From Auanema rhodensis (Eukaryota; Nematoda; Chromadorea; Rhabditida; Rhabditidae), in the NCBI GenBank assembly GCA_964057225.1, contig OZ059897.1, positions 18,662,001 through 18,726,000 of the forward strand: DNA of 64,000 nt, in the 5' to 3' direction. The position numbers and the translations under genes are program-made. Below are positions 1-10,564 of this stretch, piece after piece. A model generated the notes under the pieces. That model saw only the letters and a list, made by a program, of their open reading frames with translations, had not been told where the DNA came from and made no database searches. Within the stretch, counting starts at the first letter, position 1; every line of letters begins with the position of its first letter.

Positions 1-22
1 GCTTCCAAAAACATTTTGACAA

Positions 23-41
23 AAATTTTTTCGAAAAATTT
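23..41. repeat. AT-rich palindrome around TTTTTCGAAAAA (first copy)
   Basis: TTTTTCGAAAAA (27-38) is a perfect 12-bp palindrome. Read as a hairpin, AAATTTTT (23-30) pairs with AAAAATTT (34-41) across TCG. TTTTG before it and CAAAA after it could extend the stem through an asymmetric internal loop. This is a hot spot for length change: T7GG (+1) in four monomers, loss of G in M75 (about 26039) and T5 (-1) in three zone 6 monomers. Confidence 0.88.
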
Positions 42-149
42 CAAAATAATTTAGCAAAAAGTAGATGTTTTTAGATTCCATTTTTTAAGGCAAAGACGAT
101 GGACAATGTTATTCAACGAAAAAATTAATTCTTCAGGGTGAAAATTGAG

Positions 150-171
150 GATATAAGTGTGAACTTATATC
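150..171. repeat. Perfect 9-bp hairpin GATATAAGT / ACTTATATC (first copy)
   Basis: GATATAAGT (150-158) and ACTTATATC (163-171) are exact reverse complements around the 4-nt loop GTGA. The element is present in nearly all monomers. Rare variants alter it: ATAACTG in M48 and M59 (c at 16688 and 20549), AATGTG in M62 (about 21601), GTGTAAAC in M83, M94 and M105, GTATGAAC in M132 (about 46053) and GAGGGTATAAG in M137. It contains a TATAAG string that looks TATA-like, but there is no other sign of a promoter. Confidence 0.92.
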
Positions 172-188
172 AGTTGATATCTCGGTGC

Positions 189-239
189 ATTTTTAAGCTA
201 GCGCAAATCTGATAACACAGATCGACGCAGCTTAAAAAT
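189..239. repeat. Large imperfect inverted repeat inside the monomer (first copy)
   Basis: The left arm is ATTTTTAAGCT (189-199), a bulged A, GCG (201-203), CAA, then ATCTG (207-211). The right arm is CAGAT (218-222), CGA, CGC (226-228), then AGCTTAAAAAT (229-239). Pairing is 11 + 3 + 5 = 19 base pairs with one bulged A, one 3x3 internal loop and the 6-nt loop ATAACA. It recurs in almost every monomer; M76 and M84 have lost the left arm by deletion. Several diagnostic variants change it: CAGTTT and CAGGTT in the right outer stem, GACCC in the inner stem, and AAAACA or ATATCA in the loop. Whether it extrudes as a cruciform or is bound by protein is unknown. Confidence 0.9.
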
Positions 240-322
240 CCGCATCGAATGCACTATACTACATCGAGAAACGCTTGATACAAAAATTAGTTATGATCGT
301 TTGAAAAATGATGCATTAGTGT

Positions 323-350
323 ATGTTGAGTTTCCATGTACACTCAACAT
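323..350. repeat. Inverted repeat ATGTTGAGT / ACTCAACAT with 10-nt spacer (first copy)
   Basis: The 9-bp arms at 323-331 and 342-350 are exact reverse complements around TTCCATGTAC. The element sits just before the GCTTCC phase mark and is one of the least variable parts of the monomer. The only common change close by is GCTTCC to GTTTCC, just outside the right arm, in zone 6. Conservation across the array fits a constrained or recently homogenised segment; the sequence cannot tell which. Confidence 0.9.
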
Positions 351-1780
351 TGCTTCCAAAAACATTTTGACAAAAATTTTTTCGAAAAATTTCAAAATAA
401 TTTAGCAAAAAGTAGATGTTTTTAGATTCCATTTTTCAAGGCAAAGACGATGGACAATGTTATTCAACGAAAAAATTAATTCTTCAGGGTGAAAATTGAG
501 GATATAAGTGTGAACTTATATCAGTTGATATCTCGGTGCATTTTTAAGCTAGCGCAAATCTGATAACACAGATCGACGCAGCTTAAAAATCCGCATCGAA
601 TGCACTATACTACATTGAGAAACGCTTGATACAAAAATTAGTTATGATCGTTTGAAAAATGATGCATTAGTGTATGTTGAGTTTCCATGTACACTCAACA
701 TTGCTTCCAAAAACATTTTGACAAAAATTTTTTCGAAAAATTTCAAAATAGTTTAGCAAAAAGTAGATGTTTTTAGATTCCATTTTTCAAGGCAAAGACG
801 ATGGACAATGTTATTCAACGAAAAAATTAATTCTTCAGGGTGAAAATCGAGGATATAAGTGTGAACTTATATCAGTTGATATCTCGGTGCATTTTTAAGC
901 TAGCGCAAATCTGATAACACAGATCGACGCAGCTTAAAAATCCGCATCGAATGCACTATACTACATTGAGAAACGCTTGATACAAAAATTAGTTATGATC
1001 GTTTGAAAAATGATGCATTAGTGTATGTTGAGTTTCCATGTACACTCAACATTGCTTCCAAAAACATTTTGACAAAAATTTTTTCGAAAAATTTCAAAAT
1101 AATTTAGCAAAAAGTAGATGTTTTTAGATTCCATTTTTTAAGGCAAAGACGATGGACAATGTTATTCAACGAAAAAATTAATTCTTCAGGGTGAAAATTG
1201 AGGATATAAGTGTGAACTTATATCAGTTGATATCTCGGTGCATTTTTAAGCTAGCGCAAATCTGATAACACAGATCGACGCAGCTTATAAATCCGCATCG
1301 AATGCACTATACTACATCGAGAAACGCTTGATACAAAAATTAGTTATGATCGTTTGAAAAATGATGCATTAGTGTATGTTGAGTTTCCATGTACACTCAA
1401 CATTGCTTCCAAAAACATTTTGACAAAAATTTTTTCGAAAAATTTCAAAATAATTTAGCAAAAAGTAGATGTTTTTAGATTCCATTTTTCAAGGCAAAGA
1501 CGATGGACAATGTTATTCAACGAAAAAATTAATTCTTCAGGGTGAAAATTGAGGATATAAGTGTGAACTTATATCAGTTGATATCTCGGTGCATTTTTAA
1601 GCTAGCGCAAATCTGATAACACAGATCGACGCAGCTTAAAAATCCGCATCGAATGCACTATACTACATTGAGAAACGCTTGATACAAAAATTAGTTATGA
1701 TCGTTTGAAAAATGATGCATTAGTGTATGTTGAGTTTCCATGTACACTCAACATTGCTTCCAAAAACATTTTGACAAAAA

Positions 1781-1789
1781 TTTTTTTGG
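1781..1789 (+). repeat. T7GG variant of the AT palindrome (also at 4605, 6712, 8117)
   Basis: TTTTTTTGG replaces TTTTTTCG, adding 1 bp and breaking the TTTTTCGAAAAA palindrome. It occurs only in M6, M14, M20 and M24, always with CAGTTT in place of CAGCTT later in the same monomer. The spacings are 8, 6 and 4 monomers. The linked pair of changes shows these four are copies of one ancestral monomer. Confidence 0.93.
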
Positions 1790-2303
1790 AAAAATTTCAA
1801 AATAGTTTAGCAAAAAGTAGATGTTTTTAGATTCCATTTTTCAAGGCAAAGACGATGGACAATGTTATTCAACGAAAAAATTAATTCTTCAGGGTGAAAA
1901 TCGAGGATATAAGTGTGAACTTATATCAGTTGATATCTCGGTGCATTTTTAAGCTAGCGCAAATCTGATAACACAGATCGACGCAGTTTAAAAATCCGCA
2001 TCGAATGCACTATACTACATTGAGAAACGCTTGATACAAAAATTAGTTATGATCGTTTGAAAAATGATGCATTAGTGTATGTTGAGTTTCCATGTACACT
2101 CAACATTGCTTCCAAAAACATTTTGACAAAAATTTTTTCGAAAAATTTCAAAATAATTTAGCAAAAAGTAGATGTTTTTAGATTCCATTTTTTAAGGCAA
2201 AGACGATGGACAATGTTATTCAACGAAAAAATTAATTCTTCAGGGTGAAAATTGAGGATATAAGTGTGAACTTATATCAGTTGATATCTCGGTGCATTTT
2301 TAA

Positions 2304-2318
2304 TTTTCGGATTTTTAA
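2304..2318 (+). repeat. 15-bp insertion in left arm of the large dyad (M7)
   Basis: The left arm normally reads GCATTTTTAAGCT; here TTTTCGGATTTTTAA is added before GCT. This creates CGGATTTTTAAGCT (2308-2321), an exact reverse complement of AGCTTAAAAATCCG at 2351-2364, the right arm of the same dyad. The perfect outer stem grows from 11 to 14 bp. M7 is therefore 366 bp. Confidence 0.92.
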
Positions 2319-3175
2319 GCTAGCGCAAATCTGATAACACAGATCGACGCAGCTTAAAAATCCGCATCGAATGCACTATACTACATCGAGAAACGCTTGA
2401 TACAAAAATTAGTTATGATCGTTTGAAAAATGATGCATTAGTGTATGTTGAGTTTCCATGTACACTCAACATTGCTTCCAAAAACATTTTGACAAAAATT
2501 TTTTCGAAAAATTTCAAAATAATTTAGCAAAAAGTAGATGTTTTTAGATTCCATTTTTCAAGGCAAAGACGATGGACAATGTTATTCAACGAAAAAATTA
2601 ATTCTTCAGGGTGAAAATTGAGGATATAAGTGTGAACTTATATCAGTTGATATCTCGGTGCATTTTCAAGCTAGCGCAAATCTGATAACACAGATCGACG
2701 CAGCTTAAAAATCCGCATCGAATGCACTATACTACATTGAGAAACGCTTGATACAAAAATTAGTTATGATCGTTTGAAAAATGATGCATTAGTGTATGTT
2801 GAGTTTCCATGTACACTCAACATTGCTTCCAAAAACATTTTGACAAAAATTTTTTCGAAAAATTTCAAAATAGTTTAGCAAAAAGTAGATGTTTTTAGAT
2901 TCCATTTTTTAAGGCAAAGACGATGGACAATGTTATTCAACGAAAAAATTAATTCTTCAGGGTGAAAATCGAGGATATAAGTGTGAACTTATATCAGTTG
3001 ATATCTCGGTGCATTTTTAAGCTAGCGCAAATCTGATAACACAGATCGACGCAGCTTAAAAATCCGCATCGAATGCACTATACTACATCGAGAAACGCTT
3101 AATACAAAAATTAGTTATAATCGTTCGAAAAATGATGCATTAGTGTATGTTGAGTTTCCATGTACACTCAACATT

Positions 3176-5282
3176 GCTTCCAAAAACATTTTGACAAAAA
3201 TTTTTTCGAAAAATTTCAAAATAATTTAGCAAAAAGTAGAAGTTTTTAGATTCCATTTTTCAAGGCAAAGACGATGGACAATGTTATTCAACGAAAAAAT
3301 TAATTCTTCAGGGTGAAAATCGAGGATATAAGTGTGAACTTATATCAGTTGATATCTCGGTGCATTTTTAAGCTAGCGCAAATCTGATAACACAGATCGA
3401 CGCAGCTTAAAAATCCGCATCGAATGCACTATACTACATTAAGAAACGCTTGATACAAAAATTAGTTATGATCGTTTGAAAAATGATGCATTAGTGTATG
3501 TTGAGTTTCCATGTACACTCAACATTGCTTCCAAAAACATTTTGACAAAAATTTTTTCGAAAAATTTCAAAATAATTTAGCAAAAAGTAGATGTTTTTAG
3601 ATTCCATTTTTTAAGGCAAAGACGATGGACAATGTTATTCAACGAAAAAATTAATTCTTCAGGGTGAAAATTGAGGATATAAGTGTGAACTTATATCAGT
3701 TGATATCTCGGTGCATTTTTAAGCTAGCGCAAATCTGATAACACAGATCGACGCAGCTTAAAAATCCGCATCGAATGCACTATACTACATTGAGAAACGC
3801 TTGATACAAAAATTAGTTATGATCGTTTGAAAAATGATGCATTAGTGTATGTTGAGTTTCCATGTACACTCAACATTGCTTCCAAAAACATTTTGACAAA
3901 AATTTTTTCGAAAAATTTCAAAATAATTTAGCAAAAAGTAGATGTTTTTAGATTCCATTTTTTAAGGCAAAGACGATGGACAATGTTATTCAACGAAAAA
4001 ATTAATTCTTCAGGGTGAAAATTGAGGATATAAGTGTGAACTTATATCAGTTGATATCTCGGTGCATTTTTAAGCTAGCGCAAATCTGATAACACAGATC
4101 GACGCAGCTTAAAAATCCGCATCGAATGCACTATACTACATCGAGAAACGCTTGATACAAAAATTAGTTATGATCGTTTGAAAAATGATGCATTAGTGTA
4201 TGTTGAGTTTCCATGTACACTCAACATTGCTTCCAAAAACATTTTGACAAAAATTTTTTCGAAAAATTTCAAAATAATTTAGCAAAAAGTAGATGTTTTT
4301 AGATTCCATTTTTCAAGGCAAAGACGATGGACAATGTTATTCAACGAAAAAATTAATTCTTCAGGGTGAAAATTGAGGATATAAGTGTGAACTTATATCA
4401 GTTGATATCTCGGTGCATTTTTAAGCTAGCGCAAATCTGATAACACAGATCGACGCAGCTTAAAAATCCGCATCGAATGCACTATACTACATTGAGAAAC
4501 GCTTGATACAAAAATTAGTTATGATCGTTTGAAAAATGATGCATTAGTGTATGTTGAGTTTCCATGTACACTCAACATTGCTTCCAAAAACATTTTGACA
4601 AAAATTTTTTTGGAAAAATTTCAAAATAGTTTAGCAAAAAGTAGATGTTTTTAGATTCCATTTTTCAAGGCAAAGACGATGGACAATGTTATTCAACGAA
4701 AAAATTAATTCTTCAGGGTGAAAATCGAGGATATAAGTGTGAACTTATATCAGTTGATATCTCGGTGCATTTTTAAGCTAGCGCAAATCTGATAACACAG
4801 ATCGACGCAGTTTAAAAATCCGCATCGAATGCACTATACTACATTGAGAAACGCTTGATACAAAAATTAGTTATGATCGTTTGAAAAATGATGCATTAGT
4901 GTATGTTGAGTTTCCATGTACACTCAACATTGCTTCCAAAAACATTTTGACAAAAATTTTTTCGAAAAATTTCAAAATAATTTAGCAAAAAGTAGATGTT
5001 TTTAGATTCCATTTTTTAAGGCAAAGACGATGGACAATGTTATTCAACGAAAAAATTAATTCTTCAGGGTGAAAATTGAGGATATAAGTGTGAACTTATA
5101 TCAGTTGATATCTCGGTGCATTTTTAAGCTAGCGCAAATCTGATAACACAGATCGACGCAGCTTAAAAATCCGCATCGAATGCACTATACTACATTGAGA
5201 AACGCTTGATACAAAAATTAGTTATGATCGTTTGAAAAATGATGCATTAGTGTATGTTGAGTTTCCATGTACACTCAACATT
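3176..5282 (+). repeat. 6-mer unit B1 (M10-M15), 2107 bp
   Basis: First of two adjacent six-monomer units. Marks shared with the next unit are CATTAAG at 3439-3443 and T7GG at 4605, each repeated 2107 bp later (six monomers plus the 1-bp T7 gain). The private change AGTAGAAG lies near 3240. Confidence 0.88.
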
Positions 5283-7389
5283 GCTTCCAAAAACATTTTG
5301 ACAAAAATTTTTTCGAAAAATTTCAAAATAATTTAGCAAAAAGTAGATGTTTTTAGATTCCATTTTTTAAGGCAAAGACGATGGACAATGTTATTCAACG
5401 AAAAAATTAATTCTTCAGGGTGAAAATCGAGGATATAAGTGTGAACTTATATCAGTTGATATCTCGGTGCATTTTTAAGCTAGCGCAAATCTGATAACAC
5501 AGATCGACGCAGCTTAAAAATCCGCATCGAATGCACTATACTACATTAAGAAACGCTTGATACAAAAATTAGTTATGATCGTTTGAAAAATGATGCATTA
5601 GTGTATGTTGAGTTTCCATGTACACTCAACATTGCTTCCAAAAACATTTTGACAAAAATTTTTTCGAAAAATTTCAAAATAATTTAGCAAAAAGTAGATG
5701 TTTTTAGATTCCATTTTTTAAGGCAAAGACGATGGACAATGTTATTCAACGAAAAAATTAATTCTTCAGGGTGAAAATTGAGGATATAAGTGTGAACTTA
5801 TATCAGTTGATATCTCGGTGCATTTTTAAGCTAGCGCAAATCTGATAACACAGATCGACGCAGCTTAAAAATCCGCATCGAATGCACTATACTACATTGA
5901 GAAACGCTTGATACAAAAATTAGTTATGATCGTTTGAAAAATGATGCATTAGTGTATGTTGAGTTTCCATGTACACTCAACATTGCTTCCAAAAACATTT
6001 TGACAAAAATTTTTTCGAAAAATTTCAAAATAATTTAGCAAAAAGTAGATGTTTTTAGATTCCATTTTTTAAGGCAAAGACGATGGACAATGTTATTCAA
6101 CGAAAAAATTAATTCTTCAGGGTGAAAATTGAGGATATAAGTGTGAACTTATATCAGTTGATATCTCGGTGCATTTTTAAGCTAGCGCAAATCTGATAAC
6201 ACAGATCGACGCAGCTTAAAAATCCGCATCGAATGCACTATACTACATCGAGAAACGCTTGATACAAAAATTAGTTATGATCGTTTGAAAAATGATGCAT
6301 TAGTGTATGTTGAGTTTCCATGTACACTCAACATTGCTTCCAAAAACATTTTGACAAAAATTTTTTCGAAAAATTTCAAAATAATTTAGCAAAAAGTAGA
6401 TGTTTTTAGATTCCATTTTTCAAGGCAAAGACGATGGACAATGTTATTCAACGAAAAAATTAATTCTTCAGGGTGAAAATTGAGGATATAAGTGTGAACT
6501 TATATCAGTTGATATCTCGGTGCATTTTTAAGCTAGCGCAAATCTGATAACACAGATCGACGCAGCTTAAAAATCCGCATCGAATGCACTATACTACATT
6601 GAGAAACGCTTGATACAAAAATTAGTTATGATCGTTTGAAAAATGATGCATTAGTGTATGTTGAGTTTCCATGTACACTCAACATTGCTTCCAAAAACAT
6701 TTTGACAAAAATTTTTTTGGAAAAATTTCAAAATAGTTTAGCAAAAAGTAGATGTTTTTAGATTCCATTTTTCAAGGCAAAGACGATGGACAATGTTATT
6801 CAACGAAAAAATTAATTCTTCAGGGTGAAAATCGAGGATATAAGTGTGAACTTATATCAGTTGATATCTCGGTGCATTTTTAAGCTAGCGCAAATCTGAT
6901 AACACAGATCGACGCAGTTTAAAAATCCGCATCGAATGCACTATACTACATTGAGAAACGCTTGATACAAAAATTAGTTATGATCGTTTGAAAAATGATG
7001 CATTAGTGTATGTTGAGTTTCCATGTACACTCAACATTGCTTCCAAAAACATTTTGACAAAAATTTTTTCGAAAAATTTCAAAATAATTTAGCAAAAAGT
7101 AGATGTTTTTAGATTCCATTTTTTAAGGCAAAGACGATGGACAATGTTATTCAACGAAAAAATTAATTCTTCAGGGTGAAAATTGAGGATATAAGTGTGA
7201 ACTTATATCAGTTGATATCTCGGTGCATTTTTAAGCTAGCGCAAATCTGATAACACAGATCGACGCAGCTTAAAAATCCGCATCGAATGCACTATACTAC
7301 ATTGAGAAACGCTTGATACAAAAATTAGTTATGATCGTTTGAAAAATGATGCATTAGTGTATGTTGAGTTTCCATGTACACTCAACATT
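5283..7389 (+). repeat. 6-mer unit B2 (M16-M21), 2107 bp
   Basis: Direct tandem copy of the preceding unit, with CATTAAG near 5546 and T7GG at 6712. M22-M24 continue the a-b-c trimer order seen at M12-14 and M18-20, so part of a third copy follows and merges with the 18-monomer duplication. Confidence 0.88.
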
Positions 7390-9511
7390 GCTTCCAAAAA
7401 CATTTTGACAAAAATTTTTTCGAAAAATTTCAAAATAATTTAGCAAAAAGTAGATGTTTTTAGATTCCATTTTTTAAGGCAAAGACGATGGACAATGTTA
7501 TTCAACGAAAAAATTAATTCTTCAGGGTGAAAATTGAGGATATAAGTGTGAACTTATATCAGTTGATATCTCGGTGCATTTTTAAGCTAGCGCAAATCTG
7601 ATAACACAGATCGACGCAGCTTAAAAATCCGCATCGAATGCACTATACTACATCGAGAAACGCTTGATACAAAAATTAGTTATGATCGTTTGAAAAATGA
7701 TGCATTAGTGTATGTTGAGTTTCCATGTACACTCAACATTGCTTCCAAAAACATTTTGACAAAAATTTTTTCGAAAAATTTCAAAATAATTTAGCAAAAA
7801 GTAGATGTTTTTAGATTCCATTTTTCAAGGCAAAGACGATGGACAATGTTATTCAACGAAAAAATTAATTCTTCAGGGTGAAAATTGAGGATATAAGTGT
7901 GAACTTATATCAGTTGATATCTCGGTGCATTTTTAAGCTAGCGCAAATCTGATAACACAGATCGACGCAGCTTAAAAATCCGCATCGAATGCACTATACT
8001 ACATTGAGAAACGCTTGATACAAAAATTAGTTATGATCGTTTGAAAAATGATGCATTAGTGTATGTTGAGTTTCCATGTACACTCAACATTGCTTCCAAA
8101 AACATTTTGACAAAAATTTTTTTGGAAAAATTTCAAAATAGTTTAGCAAAAAGTAGATGTTTTTAGATTCCATTTTTCAAGGCAAAGACGATGGACAATG
8201 TTATTCAACGAAAAAATTAATTCTTCAGGGTGAAAATCGAGGATATAAGTGTGAACTTATATCAGTTGATATCTCGGTGCATTTTTAAGCTAGCGCAAAT
8301 CTGATAACACAGATCGACGCAGTTTAAAAATCCGCATCGAATGCACTATACTACATTGAGAAACGCTTGATACAAAAATTAGTTATGATCGTTTGAAAAA
8401 TGATGCATTAGTGTATGTTGAGTTTCCATGTACACTCAACATTGCTTCCAAAAACATTTTGACAAAAATTTTTTCGAAAAATTTCAAAATAATTTAGCAA
8501 AAAGTAGATGTTTTTAGATTCCATTTTTTAAGGCAAAGACGATGGACAATGTTATTCAACGAAAAAATTAATTCTTCAGGGTGAAAATTGAGGATATAAG
8601 TGTGAACTTATATCAGTTGATATCTCGGTGCATTTTTAATTTTCGGATTTTTAAGCTAGCGCAAATCTGATAACACAGATCGACGCAGCTTAAAAATCCG
8701 CATCGAATGCACTATACTACATCGAGAAACGCTTGATACAAAAATTAGTTATGATCGTTTGAAAAATGATGCATTAGTGTATGTTGAGTTTCCATGTACA
8801 CTCAACATTGCTTCCAAAAACATTTTGACAAAAATTTTTTCGAAAAATTTCAAAATAATTTAGCAAAAAGTAGATGTTTTTAGATTCCATTTTTCAAGGC
8901 AAAGACGATGGACAATGTTATTCAACGAAAAAATTAATTCTTCAGGGTGAAAATTGAGGATATAAGTGTGAACTTATATCAGTTGATATCTCGGTGCATT
9001 TTTAAGCTAGCGCAAATCTGATAACACAGATCGACGCAGCTTAAAAATCCGCATCGAATGCACTATACTACATTGAGAAACGCTTGATACAAAAATTAGT
9101 TATGATCGTTTGAAAAATGATGCATTAGTGTATGTTGAGTTTCCATGTACACTCAACATTGCTTCCAAAAACATTTTGACAAAAATTTTTTCGAAAAATT
9201 TCAAAATAGTTTAGCAAAAAGTAGATGTTTTTAGATTCCATTTTTCAAGGCAAAGACGATGGACAATGTTATTCAACGAAAAAATTAATTCTTCAGGGTG
9301 AAAATCGAGGATATAAGTGTGAACTTATATCAGTTGATATCTCGGTGCATTTTTAAGCTAGCGCAAATCTGATAACACAGATCGACGCAGCTTAAAAATC
9401 CGCATCGAATGCACTATACTACATCGAGAAACGCTTAATACAAAAATTAGTTATAATCGTTCGAAAAATGATGCATTAGTGTATGTTGAGTTTCCATGTA
9501 CACTCAACATT
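7390..9511 (+). repeat. Higher-order block A' (M22-M27), copy of 1054-3175
   Basis: Second copy of the six-monomer block, with T7GG at 8117, the 15-bp insertion at 8640-8654 and TCGTTCG at about 9457. All three sit 6336 bp after their partners. It lacks the private changes of the first copy. Confidence 0.9.
8640..8654 (+). repeat. 15-bp insertion in left arm of the large dyad (M25)
   Basis: The same insertion as at 2304-2318, in M25, exactly 6336 bp downstream. The shared flanking marks show it was copied with its block and did not arise twice. Confidence 0.92.
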
Positions 9512-10564
9512 GCTTCCAAAAACATTTTGACAAAAATTTTTTCGAAAAATTTCAAAATAATTTAGCAAAAAGTAGATGTTTTTAGATTCCATTTTTCAAG
9601 GCAAAGACGATGGACAATGTTATTCAACGAAAAAATTAATTCTTCAGGGTGAAAATCGAGGATATAAGTGTGAACTTATATCAGTTGATATCTCGGTGCA
9701 TTTTTAAGCTAGCGCAAATCTGATAACACAGATCGACGCAGCTTAAAAATCCGCATCGAATGCACTATACTACATTGAGAAACGCTTGATACAAAAATTA
9801 GTTATGATCGTTTGAAAAATGATGCATTAGTGTATGTTGAGTTTCCATGTACACTCAACATTGCTTCCAAAAACATTTTGACAAAAATTTTTTCGAAAAA
9901 TTTCAAAATAGTTTAGCAAAAAGTAGATGTTTTTAGATTCCATTTTTCAAGGCAAAGACGATGGACAATGTTATTCAACGAAAAAATTAATTCTTCAGGG
10001 TGAAAATCGAGGATATAAGTGTGAACTTATATCAGTTGATATCTCGGTGCATTTTTAAGCTAGCGCAAATCTGAAAACACAGATCGACGCAGCTTAAAAA
10101 TCCGCATCGAATGCACTATACTACATTGAGAAACGTTTGATACAAAAATTAGTTATGATCGTTTGAAAAATGATGCATTAGTGTATGTTGAGTTTCCATG
10201 TACACTCAACATTGCTTCCAAAAACATTTTGACAAAAATTTTTTCGAAAAATTTCAAAATAGTTTAGCAAAAAGTAGATGTTTTTAGATTCCATTTTTCA
10301 GGGCAAAGACGATGGACAATGTTATTCAACGAAAAAATTAATTCTTCAGGGTGAAAATCGAGGATATAAGTGTGAACTTATATCAGTTGATATCTCGGTG
10401 CATTTTTAAGCTAGCGCAAATCTGATAACACAGATCGACGCAGCTTAAAAATCCGCATCGAATGCACTATACTACATTGAGAAACGCTTGATACAAAAAT
10501 TAGTTATGATCGTTTGAAAAATGATGCATTAGTGTATGTTGAGTTTCCATGTACACTCAACATT
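9161..10564 (+). repeat. 4-mer unit C1 (M27-M30), 1404 bp
   Basis: Zone 2 unit. M27 ends GCTTAAT/TATAATCGTTCG, M29 has CTGAAAACAC (10071) and AACGTTTG, and M30 has TTTTTCAGGGC (about 10300). The same marks follow 1404 bp later, except that M27 has CTGATAACAC where its partner M31 has CTGAAAACAC. Confidence 0.88.

Larger units (their letters stand above)
1..351 (+). repeat. Representative satellite monomer (M1)
   Basis: This is the unit in the phase used for all monomer numbers here. In order it holds an A/T-tract segment (about 7-60) with a near-palindrome at 23-41; a less structured segment (61-149); a perfect hairpin (150-171); a GATATC site (176-181); a large imperfect dyad (189-239) containing the palindrome GCTAGC (197-202); a variable stretch around 261-300 where CATCGAG/CATTGAG, GCTTGAT/GCTTAAT and TATGATC/TATAATC variants sit; and a 9-bp dyad (323-350) next to the following unit. 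Composition is 110 G+C in 351 bp. I see no convincing internal half-unit duplication. The length is near twice a ~175-bp nucleosome spacing, but a link to nucleosome phasing is only inference. Confidence 0.97.
1054..3175 (+). repeat. Higher-order block A (M4-M9), copy of 7390-9511
   Basis: This 2122-bp, six-monomer block matches 7390-9511 at a fixed offset of 6336 bp (18 monomers, +15, +3). Shared rare marks are the T7GG/CAGTTT monomer, the 15-bp insertion and the GCTTAAT with TCGTTCG ending of the last monomer. Private changes in this copy are CAGCTTATAA (about 1281), CATTTTCAAG (about 2661) and CATTTTTTAAGG in M9. Confidence 0.9.
1..9160 (+). repeat. Zone 1: trimer-themed block, M1-M26
   Basis: Monomers here tend to follow a three-member order. 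Member a has AATAATTT, CATTTTTTAAGG, ATTGAGG and CATCGAG. Member b has CATTTTTCAAGG, ATTGAGG and CATTGAG. Member c has AATAGTTT (or T7GG), ATCGAGG and usually CATTGAG. Trimers of this type are M1-3, M4-6, M7-9, M12-14, M18-20, M22-24 and M25-27 (the last runs one monomer into zone 2). Other monomers are spaced between them, giving 4- and 6-monomer spacings. The zone carries all four T7GG monomers and both 15-bp insertions. Confidence 0.85.

Noticed and set aside
150-171. TATA-box promoter at GATATAAGTG
   Set aside because: TATAAG is there, but it is part of a perfect hairpin and nothing else supports a promoter or transcript.
189-239. Terminal inverted repeats of a MITE or other transposon, or a tRNA/ncRNA gene
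   Set aside because: The dyad lies wholly inside every monomer with no target-site duplication or empty site. It has no tRNA boxes and no unpaired conserved core.
189-239. Rho-independent terminator
   Set aside because: The stem is AT-rich with a bulge and an internal loop, lacks a following U-tract in the right place, and the array is not bacterial.
1-351. CENP-B box in the monomer
   Set aside because: The known pattern NTTCGNNNNANNCGGGN needs CGGG. Neither strand of the monomer has it next to a TTCG, so no box is called.
1-351. The 351-bp unit as a diverged dimer of a ~175-bp monomer
   Set aside because: Only weak likeness is visible between the ACAAAAATT...GAAAAAT stretches near 20-38 and 280-309. 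The halves do not align over any useful length.
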